Part shown: one piece after another, positions 1 to 6,171 of the stretch
How the letters are laid out: every line of letters begins with the position of its first letter
Position numbering within the stretch: position 1 is the stretch's first letter
From: JBDHTS01 sp044220535
GTDB lineage: Bacteria > Pseudomonadota > Alphaproteobacteria > Micavibrionales > Micavibrionaceae
NCBI GenBank assembly: GCA_044220535.1
Contig: JBGAQU010000029.1
Coordinates: 1-26,914, forward strand
Length of the DNA stretch: 26,914 nucleotides
Reading direction: 5' to 3'
The notes under the pieces: generated by a model
The model's database searches: none
Seen by the model: only the letters and a program-made list of their open reading frames with translations
Told to the model about the DNA's origin: nothing
Program-made: the position numbers and the translations under genes

Positions 1-65
1 AACTGGTGCCGCACATAGGGCGAATACAGGAAAGTTCTCTGACTTAAACCTGTGAACTGCCTAAA

Positions 66-103
66 TAAATTAGTTAACTCCTCCAGTTGCATTAACTAAT
101 TTA
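66..103. promoter_or_regulatory. 12-bp perfect inverted repeat upstream of the nuclease gene
   Basis: TAAATTAGTTAA (66-77) and TTAACTAATTTA (92-103) are exact reverse complements separated by 14 bases. The repeat ends 39 bases before the nuclease start codon and no T-run follows it, so an operator or a 5' leader hairpin is more likely than a terminator. No regulator gene is visible beside it. The sequence shows the repeat; its function is inferred. Confidence 0.5.
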
Positions 104-142
104 GGGGCTGAAGTAGCTAAGCCCGTCTAAAGGGTCTAAAAG

Positions 143-1108
143 ATGGCTACGATGTACGAGCGCAAAAGCAGGCTGACGCCCCGTCAGCAAGGACGTCTAA
201 GCAAATATGATTATGTGGGTATTTATTGGTCGCGCCATACAGACATGGTGATTGCAGCCGGCGGGCAGCCGAAAGAATTCATTTCAAAAATGTCCGAAAA
301 TGAATTGTTCTCAGAATATGCCCGCGTGTGTCTTCATTTGCAGAAAATTCCAACGAGGAATGAATTAAGTGTTGCGCAACGCACACTCGGAACTCGCACC
401 TCAACTGTGGGGAAAAGCTCGGATAATAAAGCCGATTTTCTTTTACAATTCCGCAATTGGTTATTAAGTCAGAATTCATCAGAATATAAAGCCATTTTAG
501 ATTTTTCTGGCTGGGAAACGCGTTCGGTACCGAAACAAAGCGCATCTATCGCCCCCACAATAGAACCGCCTTCGGCTCTTCATAAAATTCATCCTTTTCT
601 GCCCGCTGGCCTGCTTGATTTTTCAGCGCTGGCAAGGAATGAGGATGCAACCTCTGCCCGCCTTTTTGAACAACGTTGCGCTGATGCGTTCCGTGCTTTG
701 GGTTTTGACGTCGTTGATCTTGGACAAGGCAAAGGCCGAGTTCCTGACGCATTGGCTCTGGCGCGTGGAGAAGGGTACGCGATTATCATCGATGCCAAAG
801 CTTATGCAGATGGTTTTTCCCTAAACGCAACAGAAGAACGCAAGCTGAAAGAGTATGCAGAAAATTACGCAGAAGAAATGAACCGTTACCACGGCATCAA
901 GCGTACCTATTTATGCATCATTTCTTCTTCATGCAATCAGGCCGATCTCGAAAAAAGCAGAAAAGCCCTCACTAGTCTGCCTATCAAGGGCGTATCCTTA
1001 TGGTCTGCCGCCGAGATTGTCAGGATTGTCGAGAGCAGCATAAAGGAACGAGTATCATTTAGACTCAACGAACTGGAAGAACGCTTCAACAACCGCTTTA
1101 ATAGTTGA
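143..1108 (+). CDS. solitary nuclease with FokI-type C-terminal cleavage domain
   Basis: This 321-residue protein probably cuts DNA. Its C-terminal half (about 172-321) follows the order of the FokI cleavage domain: a helix around FEQRCADAFRALGF, then VPDA with Asp202, then YAIIIDAKAY with Asp217 and Lys219. These are the PD-(D/E)xK catalytic positions of FokI (Asp450, Asp467, Lys469). The tail NELEERFNNRFN resembles FokI's end. The N-terminal part has a segment at about 51-76 (ENELFSEYARV then KIPTRNEL) like the small DNA-binding repeats associated with homing endonucleases. The two halves are joined by a Ser/Pro-rich linker (about 125-150). No methyltransferase is visible nearby, so an ordinary type IIS restriction-modification system is not shown; the partner could lie left of the window. 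The first ATG is used; Met4 is an alternative, and the ribosome binding site is weak. The domain call is fairly sure; a defence role is inferred. Confidence 0.75.
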   Translation: MATMYERKSRLTPRQQGRLSKYDYVGIYWSRHTDMVIAAGGQPKEFISKMSENELFSEYARVCLHLQKIPTRNELSVAQRTLGTRTSTVGKSSDNKADFLLQFRNWLLSQNSSEYKAILDFSGWETRSVPKQSASIAPTIEPPSALHKIHPFLPAGLLDFSALARNEDATSARLFEQRCADAFRALGFDVVDLGQGKGRVPDALALARGEGYAIIIDAKAYADGFSLNATEERKLKEYAENYAEEMNRYHGIKRTYLCIISSSCNQADLEKSRKALTSLPIKGVSLWSAAEIVRIVESSIKERVSFRLNELEERFNNRFNS

Positions 1109-1110
1109 AG

Positions 1111-1133
1111 TTTCTCCGCTTCTCCGTGCCTCC
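1111..1133. repeat. single arm of a CGGAG-type palindrome
   Basis: Read on the minus strand this is GGAGGCACGGAGAAGCGGAG plus three bases. It is the same kind of arm as the complete palindromes at 16861-16925 and 26685-26760, but no matching second arm is present. It lies directly after the nuclease stop codon and looks like a decayed or half-lost copy. Confidence 0.4.
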
Positions 1134-1297
1134 ATTTGTTCAACTCCTCGGCTTCGCCCAACCATATCAATCGGTTGCAGCGTGTCCATCGAAGAAATTT
1201 TTCTCAACACAAAAATGCGAGAGGGATTTTTGATTTTTCTGCGGACATGCCGCACTCTCTCCGCTCCTCAGTTTCACGAAAACAGGTTTTCAAATTC

Positions 1298-1337
1298 AAA
1301 AACCGAAGACTTCTCATCAATTTGACCTTCGGTTTTT
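1298..1337. terminator. hairpin with T-run, possibly a bidirectional terminator
   Basis: AAAAACCGAAG (1298-1308) pairs perfectly with CTTCGGTTTTT (1327-1337) across an 18-base loop, and a T-run ends the + strand copy. It lies about 190 bases after the nuclease stop. The rest of the 539-base gap 1109-1647 has no convincing gene: the 102-codon frame at 1136-1444 has no recognisable protein and begins in the repeat-like sequence. Confidence 0.45.
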
Positions 1338-1447
1338 TACGCAGAAAATTCAAAGGATTATTCAGCGTACGCCATAACGCATTCCGCAACCAGTTGCGAA
1401 CGCCGACCATTATTTGTCACGGAAAGAATTCTCCGGATTCCTAACAC

Positions 1448-1489
1448 ATTGATTTGATTCATTTTTGGTTGTGGAAAGGTGATGGTGCC
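1448..1489. repeat. imperfect copy of the sequence flanking the tRNA-Thr 3' end
   Basis: This 42-base stretch matches 3869-3910 at about three quarters of positions without gaps. Shared blocks include ATTGAT, TGATTCA, TGGTT and the terminal ATGGTGCC, which at 3903-3910 is the tRNA 3' end plus CCA. A two-base shift also aligns a common GTGGAAA. It may be an old attachment site, with the SieB-like gene run lying between the two copies. The similarity is seen; the attachment role is inferred. Confidence 0.4.
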
Positions 1490-1647
1490 CCAGACGGACT
1501 CTATTCTATAAAAATTATCCGCTGTAAGTAATTGTAATTGTTCAATATTTTTTTGAGCATATTTTTTGGAATTTTTTGCTCAGTGAAATTCTCTGCACCT
1601 TCACTGAAAATTAACTTTTGACGCCTTCGCTCTGCTATATTTTCTTC

Positions 1648-2220
1648 ATGGAAACATTGGTTGAGTGGCTAAAAAATCTTGTAAAAGCAGGTGGTCAAAA
1701 GGCGTTCGCTATCGCATTGGCCTGCGGCATCCTGCTCTGGATTGATCGTAGCGGGGTTTTTGCGCTTTCATCAGGTGTAAAAGAAACAACTATAATTCTT
1801 GGCGTTACATCCGCTTGCGTTGCCATTACCAGCTTTGGTTCAGTTATTGGCAAATGGCTTTCTCCTATGATTCATGCAGAAATTTGGAAGTTTCGGGCAC
1901 GTAAAAAAGTACAAAAATATTTGCCGCGCCTCACAGAAAAGGAAAAAGAAATCATCGCTTATTTATTGGCAAAAAATCAGACCATGTTCACATGCGATTC
2001 TGATGGTGAGGAAGCGCGGACATTAATAGCGTCTGGCTTTGTAGTTTGTGCATTACGGCCTGGACAGGTTTTCATGGAAGGAGAGGTACCATACGCCATT
2101 CCAGAATACGTTTGGGATATATTGGTTAAAAATAAAGATTTATTTCCATACCAACCAGCGAACGATGACGATATCGAAGCGTATCCTTGGAGAACTTCCT
2201 GGATGGTAAAAAGGGTTTAA
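1648..2220 (+). CDS. SieB-like superinfection exclusion membrane protein
   Basis: This 190-residue inner-membrane protein resembles the phage SieB superinfection-exclusion family. It has a short amphipathic start (METLVEWLKNLVK), two membrane segments at about 19-33 and 47-70, a basic turn (FRARKKVQ), then a cytoplasmic domain beginning LPRLTEKEKEII and ending near YVWDILVKNKDLF. Known SieB proteins abort infection by related phages. The ATG at 1648 is chosen because family members begin just before the first helix; the frame stays open upstream to a TTG at 1618, which would add ten unlikely residues. No clear ribosome binding site precedes the ATG. It is followed after 17 bases by the next gene, so the run 1648-3487 is probably one operon. 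The family call is moderate; the phage target is unknown. Confidence 0.55.
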   Translation: METLVEWLKNLVKAGGQKAFAIALACGILLWIDRSGVFALSSGVKETTIILGVTSACVAITSFGSVIGKWLSPMIHAEIWKFRARKKVQKYLPRLTEKEKEIIAYLLAKNQTMFTCDSDGEEARTLIASGFVVCALRPGQVFMEGEVPYAIPEYVWDILVKNKDLFPYQPANDDDIEAYPWRTSWMVKRV

Positions 2221-2237
2221 TAAAGAGAGATTTTATA

Positions 2238-2555
2238 ATGGAAATTCTAGCGTTATTAAAATCATTGCCTGTTATCAACGCTGCATGGGGAATAGCAGAA
2301 AAGGCCATAAACAGTTTTAAATCTATTGAAGAAGATAAGTGGGTAAACCTTCGCTATCCAGAAGAAAGTGGCCTGCAGAAAAAAATGTCGGATGAAGGCT
2401 ATGATCTCCGATGGTCCCTTGATAATAAAGTAGCAGTGAGAACTGAGGCAGAGGGATATGAAATTGTAAAAGTACGAGATGGAAAGAAAATTTATATAAT
2501 AAGAATGAGAGATAATCCGGACAATCAAACTTTATTAAAAAAGAAACGCTCTTAA
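2238..2555 (+). CDS. small uncharacterised protein, second gene of the SieB-like run
   Basis: This is a 105-residue protein I do not recognise. It begins MEILALLKSLPVINAAWGIA, which may be an amphipathic or membrane-associating helix. The rest is soluble and charged, with a beta-rich middle (EGYEIVKVRDGKKIYIIRM) and a basic tail. AGAGAG at 2225-2230 is a plausible ribosome binding site for the ATG at 2238; the frame is open a little further upstream into the preceding gene. It starts 17 bases after the SieB-like stop and ends 23 bases before the next gene, so co-expression is likely. Its codon use is AT-rich like its neighbours. Confidence 0.65.
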   Translation: MEILALLKSLPVINAAWGIAEKAINSFKSIEEDKWVNLRYPEESGLQKKMSDEGYDLRWSLDNKVAVRTEAEGYEIVKVRDGKKIYIIRMRDNPDNQTLLKKKRS

Positions 2556-2578
2556 TTAAAAAATTAGAAAGACCAGTA

Positions 2579-3487
2579 ATGGAACACCATCTAGATCATA
2601 AAGTCGTTCTCGGAACAGATCCTGAACATAAAAGCCTGTACAGTTGGTTTCTGAGGGAGATCGGAGACAAAGTCAGTAAATACGCTTGTGATCAAATACC
2701 GTGGCAATGGACTCAATATTTCACTCTGTCTGAAATCAGATTGATATCAAGGATAGAAGTCGAAGAAGAACGCGATAGCGATAATAATAAAACAACTGAA
2801 ACTGAATCTATCGTTGCACGTCTAAAGCCTGGTCAGATCATAAACAACCAGTTTGATAGAGACACAAAATACTCAATGTTCGGCACTAATCGCTCTATTA
2901 CAGAATTCGATCTTCATATATCCCCAACCGCTGATAAAAAAGAGCAAGGATGTTCTGTGTGGGGATGTGTTAGCTACACTTCTGAGATAGATTTCCGTAC
3001 AGACACACAACCTGACTCGATCACTTTCTATCTAAAGGTCAGTACAGAAACATTCAGCCGCTATGTACAGAGATTACGCGAAAAATCCATTACGTCAGGG
3101 CTATTTAGAGTTGGTAGTGTCGCTGGTTTTTATTCGGAATGGTCGCCCTCCATATCCACCTCAAATATTAAGGTTTTGACGAGCTATAAGGAGGATCATC
3201 CTGTTGAGATAACTGAGGGATGTGAAATCATCCCACCCCGCCTTGGTTCTGTAGGTGAGGCCGAGCTTTTTCTCTACAGTGAACAGAAGTTTTACATTCC
3301 TCCGGTAGAAGATTTTAATGACGGTTCGGAAAACGATATGGAGGCAGAATCCATTGGACCTACACCATCTTCCAATACGCATCCATCTGCACAGATTGCG
3401 GATGCTAGGATTATTGCAACTCTTAAATCGCTGCGCTTTGCGGCTTGGCTTATTGCAGGATTGCTCCTCTTAATCCTATTAAAATAA
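2579..3487 (+). CDS. uncharacterised C-terminally membrane-anchored protein
   Basis: This 302-residue protein of unknown function is soluble for about 280 residues and ends in one strongly hydrophobic segment (about 286-301, AAWLIAGLLLLILL) followed by a single Lys. That makes it a tail-anchored inner-membrane protein with its bulk probably in the cytoplasm. The N-terminal region is aromatic and charged (SLYSWFLREI, PWQWTQYF). The middle looks beta-rich, with VWGCVSYTSEIDF and ITFYLKVSTETF. A low-complexity acidic and Ser/Pro linker (about 240-275) precedes the membrane segment. It is the third gene of the tight run with the SieB-like protein, so a shared role at the membrane, perhaps sensing or blocking phage, is possible but not shown by any motif. 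GAAAG at 2567-2571 may be the ribosome binding site. Confidence 0.7.
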   Translation: MEHHLDHKVVLGTDPEHKSLYSWFLREIGDKVSKYACDQIPWQWTQYFTLSEIRLISRIEVEEERDSDNNKTTETESIVARLKPGQIINNQFDRDTKYSMFGTNRSITEFDLHISPTADKKEQGCSVWGCVSYTSEIDFRTDTQPDSITFYLKVSTETFSRYVQRLREKSITSGLFRVGSVAGFYSEWSPSISTSNIKVLTSYKEDHPVEITEGCEIIPPRLGSVGEAELFLYSEQKFYIPPVEDFNDGSENDMEAESIGPTPSSNTHPSAQIADARIIATLKSLRFAAWLIAGLLLLILLK

Positions 3488-3903
3488 TAAAAAGACCAGC
3501 TTAATTCTCCGTTTATCCAAATATCTCCGGCGGTATTTGTTCAAACGTCAACGCTCAATCGCAATCATTTCAATGGCATGTGGCTGGATGAAACGCGGTG
3601 AATTGTTCATGGGTCATGCTGCCAGCATCAATTTCCAGCTTTCAAATGCTGCCCCATTATTCTCCGATCATCGCTATGCGTTGAGCAGAGAATTTTAAAA
3701 TACGAGCAAAAACGCTTATGCGTTGACGCGGAGAAGATGGACGTCAACGCATGTTTTTATGAATCAAATCAGTGATCTAGGAAAAAGCCGCCATTCGAGA
3801 AGTTTAAACTTTCGCGTGGCTACCCAGCCGTAAATCTATAAAAACACAAGCCCTACTCAAGCTAAGTAATTGATCTGATTCAATACTGGTTTCGTGGAAA
3901 AAA
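3488..3903. other. gene-free gap between the accessory run and tRNA-Thr
   Basis: I find no convincing gene in this 416-base stretch on either strand. It contains one strong hairpin (3718-3752), a second copy of CGTCAACGC at 3546-3554, and the tRNA-flank repeat starting at 3869. No integrase or recognisable integrase remnant is seen. Confidence 0.5.
3718..3752 (+). terminator. 11-bp perfect hairpin followed by T-run
   Basis: ATGCGTTGACG (3718-3728) and CGTCAACGCAT (3742-3752) pair exactly across 13 bases, followed by GTTTTTA. It could end transcription of the 1648-3487 run, although it lies 230 bases after the last stop. The CGTCAACGC core also occurs at 3546-3554, so a protein-binding site is an alternative. 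Confidence 0.5.
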
Positions 3904-3910
3904 TGGTGCC
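3869..3910. repeat. tRNA-Thr 3' flank, partner of the repeat at 1448-1489
   Basis: This stretch holds the region just beyond the tRNA-Thr 3' end and its last seven bases including CCA. It matches 1448-1489 imperfectly over the same 42-base length. The shortest common core, TGGTGCC, also occurs at 4-10, at the left edge of the window. Confidence 0.4.
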
Positions 3911-3978
3911 GGCTGAGGGATTTGAACCCCCGGCCTTCGGTTTACAAAACCGCTGCACTACCCCTGTGCTAAGCCGGC
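3904..3978 (-). tRNA. tRNA-Thr (anticodon UGU)
   Basis: The minus strand reads GCCGGCT for the acceptor arm, paired with AGCCGGC, discriminator A and an encoded CCA (3904-3906). The D-stem is GCAC with GTGC. The anticodon loop TTTGTAA gives anticodon UGU, and the T-arm is GGGGG-TTCAAAT-CCCTC. The bottom pair of the anticodon stem (G27-A43) is mismatched. Its 3' end faces the AT-rich accessory stretch, the usual side for integration. Confidence 0.95.
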
Positions 3979-4006
3979 ATGCCTGAAAAAGGCGTTGGAG
4001 GGCTTG

Positions 4007-4035
4007 GTTATACAGCGTGTCGGGGGCCGGGGCAA
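4007..4035 (-). promoter_or_regulatory. sigma-70-type promoter for tRNA-Thr
   Basis: On the minus strand TTGCCC (4030-4035) and TATAAC (4007-4012) are separated by 17 bases and end 28 bases before the tRNA 5' end. The spacing and position are what a tRNA promoter needs. Confidence 0.6.
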
Positions 4036-4138
4036 TAATATTTGATGGGGTTTGCAGGCCAAAATCTCAAACAGATAAAGGCCTTGGCCAGCGATGCCGG
4101 CCAGCCCCGGACCCTTGGCATGAAGCCGTTGTAAACAT

Positions 4139-4167
4139 TTGGGAAACATTCGCCTTTCCCGTATAAA
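4139..4167 (+). promoter_or_regulatory. probable promoter of the dotM-dotL run
   Basis: TTGGGA (4139-4144), a 17-base spacer and TATAAA (4162-4167) face the dotM gene. The implied 5' leader is about 100 bases and contains no clear riboswitch-like structure. Confidence 0.5.
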
Positions 4168-4275
4168 TCTGGTAGATTCTTAACAGGGGGTGGTGAACGC
4201 TGCCTCCGGGGCGGTTTTGCGCCGTTTTGTCTCTAACCGTTTGCGCCTGAACATCTTTATCCGGATCGTTACGCC

Positions 4276-5502
4276 ATGGCCGATAAACCAAATCATACGA
4301 CGCACGACACCGCGATGGGCTTTGGCATGCTGGGCCTGGTCCTGCTGGGTGTGGGCTGGCTGATCTGGCGGGTGCAGGAATATAATATCAAGAACATCTT
4401 CCGCTGGATTCGCTGGAGCGAAATGTGGGTTGTGTCCTGGTTTGTGGATGATAAATACACGATAATGGTCGACGGCCGGGCTTATAATTTCAAGGATGCC
4501 ATGAACCAGCTGGGCAGCGCCACGCCCAAAGAGCTGGACGGGTTTTACGGCCTGTTTTCACTGATCGCGATGGATGCCCTGAAATGGCCGATGCTGGGCA
4601 TCATCGCCTTTATGGCGTTCTGGGCCTACAGCAAAGGTCCCAAAACCCAGTATCGCCGCAAGATGAGCCTGGAAGGCCTGATCGGCGCGCAGGCGCTGAA
4701 CTTCCCTATCATCAGCCCCTTTATCAAATTCAATCCGTCCAAACAAAAGCAACGCGCCCCCGGCGCGCCTGTCCCGGCCGAACTGCCTTTGTTCGCGGAG
4801 GCGCTGGGGCCGGAAGAATGGCTGGCCTATAACCAGATTCCAATCCCGGACGGAAGGGTCAGTGAATATGAATCCTACCTGGCCTTCGCGCGGCAACTGG
4901 GTCCGCGCTGGCGCGGCACCAAACAATTGCTGCCTTATAAACAGGTTCTGCTGGCCGCGTTTTGCCTGAAGGCGGCACGGAAACGCAAAGACTCCGACGA
5001 AATGCTGGGCCGCCTTGCCGCATGCTGGGACAGTAAAAAATCCCTGCAACTGGGCCGTGACCGCAAACTTCTGAACGATGCGCGCAAGGTATTGCGTGAT
5101 AACGGCCTCGCCGGAAAAACCCTGGCCGTCTGCAACCAGCACGCGTTTGAAACGACGGCGCTGCTGCGCGGCCTGCTGCATGCGCGCTCCGAAGGCGGTG
5201 TTCTGGCGCCCGCGCAATTCGTCTGGCTGCGCGCGCATGACCGCCTGTTGTGGTACGCGCTGAACAATCTCGGCCGCCAGGCCTTCCATATGGAAGCGTT
5301 GGGCGCCATGTCGCATTTCAAGGCCGAACGCCTGACACAGCGGCCCATTCCGAAACCGAAGGTGGACAACGCCATCGGCACCATCGCGAAATACATCGCC
5401 TCCCCCCGCGCGCGGCCGATTCCGCAGCTGGACTACAGCGATTCAAAGAACAAACGCGGCGTCAAAAAACCCGCAGGCAAGAAGACGGCGAAAAAAGCTT
5501 AA
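4276..5502 (+). CDS. dotM: DotM/IcmP (TrbA-like) type IVB secretion coupling protein
   Basis: DotM is an inner-membrane partner of the DotL ATPase in Dot/Icm type IVB secretion systems and helps receive substrates. This 408-residue copy has membrane segments at about 14-33 and 100-118 and a large cytoplasmic domain. The recognisable family region is at about 290-360, with HAFETTALLRGLLHARSEGG, then FVWLRAHDRLLWYALNNLGR, then EALGAMSHFKAER. The tail is very Lys-rich (KKPAGKKTAKKA). The Legionella protein is about 376 residues, so this one is slightly longer. IncI plasmids carry the equivalent trbA gene next to trbC (the DotL equivalent), and the same order is seen here with one gene between. 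No other Dot/Icm genes lie in the window. The ATG at 4276 gives the expected N-terminus, but its ribosome binding site is weak. Confidence 0.9.
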   Translation: MADKPNHTTHDTAMGFGMLGLVLLGVGWLIWRVQEYNIKNIFRWIRWSEMWVVSWFVDDKYTIMVDGRAYNFKDAMNQLGSATPKELDGFYGLFSLIAMDALKWPMLGIIAFMAFWAYSKGPKTQYRRKMSLEGLIGAQALNFPIISPFIKFNPSKQKQRAPGAPVPAELPLFAEALGPEEWLAYNQIPIPDGRVSEYESYLAFARQLGPRWRGTKQLLPYKQVLLAAFCLKAARKRKDSDEMLGRLAACWDSKKSLQLGRDRKLLNDARKVLRDNGLAGKTLAVCNQHAFETTALLRGLLHARSEGGVLAPAQFVWLRAHDRLLWYALNNLGRQAFHMEALGAMSHFKAERLTQRPIPKPKVDNAIGTIAKYIASPRARPIPQLDYSDSKNKRGVKKPAGKKTAKKA

Positions 5503-5534
5503 AACATTCACATTAAACTTGAGGAACCACGGCC

Positions 5535-6092
5535 ATGAGAAAACGTCAGATCGAAAGTGTACGCAAGGATATCGCCCCCAGCGCCAGCGTCGTGGACAAC
5601 ACGCTGATCCTGTCCCTGCCTGATGCAATCACGCCTGTGGTCTGGCGCCTCGACCTTGGCCAGACGAAAGCATCTGCGCTGGAAGTGCGGGAAAAGGAAG
5701 GGATGCATATGCTGATCCTGAAAACGCCGCGCGGCGATGTCAACGAAATCGCCCCCTATGATAACAAACAGGACGCTGTGCGCGCCCTGATGGCGGTCGG
5801 CCATGCCATGGAACGCGCCGAAAGCCTCAGAACGCCCGCGAATGACGGTCGCACCCTGCCCGCCATTGTCGGCGAACCCCGCCGCCGCCGCAGTTTCGTC
5901 GGCAAGAGTTTAAGCGCCCTTGCCGCTGTCGTGGTCATTGCGCTGGTGATGACCCTGATCATGAATATCGGCCCGCGCCGCGCCGGCATGCCGTCTGCCG
6001 AAACCGCATCAGGCAACAGCGAGGCCGCCATCGCCCCGGCAACGGGCGGCGAGCCGGTCTCGGCTGATGCATTCCTGCAACAAAACAGGTAA
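5535..6092 (+). CDS. one-pass membrane protein between dotM and dotL, family not recognised
   Basis: This 185-residue protein has an N-terminal cytoplasmic domain of about 95 residues that looks beta-rich (DNTLILSLP, VVWRLDLG, HMLILKTP). A basic patch (RRRRS, 116-120), one membrane segment (about 125-145) and a short Ala/Ser-rich tail follow, presumably in the periplasm. GAGGAA sits eight bases before the ATG. It lies 32 bases after dotM and is followed by dotL after 79 bases, all on one strand. In IncI plasmids the slot between trbA and trbC holds trbB, a thioredoxin-like protein. This protein has no CxxC motif, so it is not TrbB. Its position and topology suggest an accessory subunit of the coupling complex, but that is inference. 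Confidence 0.75.
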   Translation: MRKRQIESVRKDIAPSASVVDNTLILSLPDAITPVVWRLDLGQTKASALEVREKEGMHMLILKTPRGDVNEIAPYDNKQDAVRALMAVGHAMERAESLRTPANDGRTLPAIVGEPRRRRSFVGKSLSALAAVVVIALVMTLIMNIGPRRAGMPSAETASGNSEAAIAPATGGEPVSADAFLQQNR

Positions 6093-6171
6093 TAAGACCT
6101 TTGATTTCATGGTGTTAACCGTATCGTAAAGCTATTCTGGCATACTCTAGAACACAGGCATTGTTGGCGAA

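Noticed and set aside
1..20. A third tRNA-end attachment copy at the left edge
   Set aside because: Only TGGTGCCG is shared and the flanking sequence is outside the window, so it is too short to stand alone.
1136..1444. 102-codon frame in the gap after the nuclease
   Set aside because: It has no ribosome binding site or recognisable protein and spans a terminator-like hairpin.
1618..1647. Earlier TTG start for the SieB-like gene
   Set aside because: The ten extra residues do not fit the family start, and no ribosome binding site precedes the TTG.
4558..5316. 252-codon minus-strand frame inside dotM
   Set aside because: It is antisense to a well-supported gene and has no domain.
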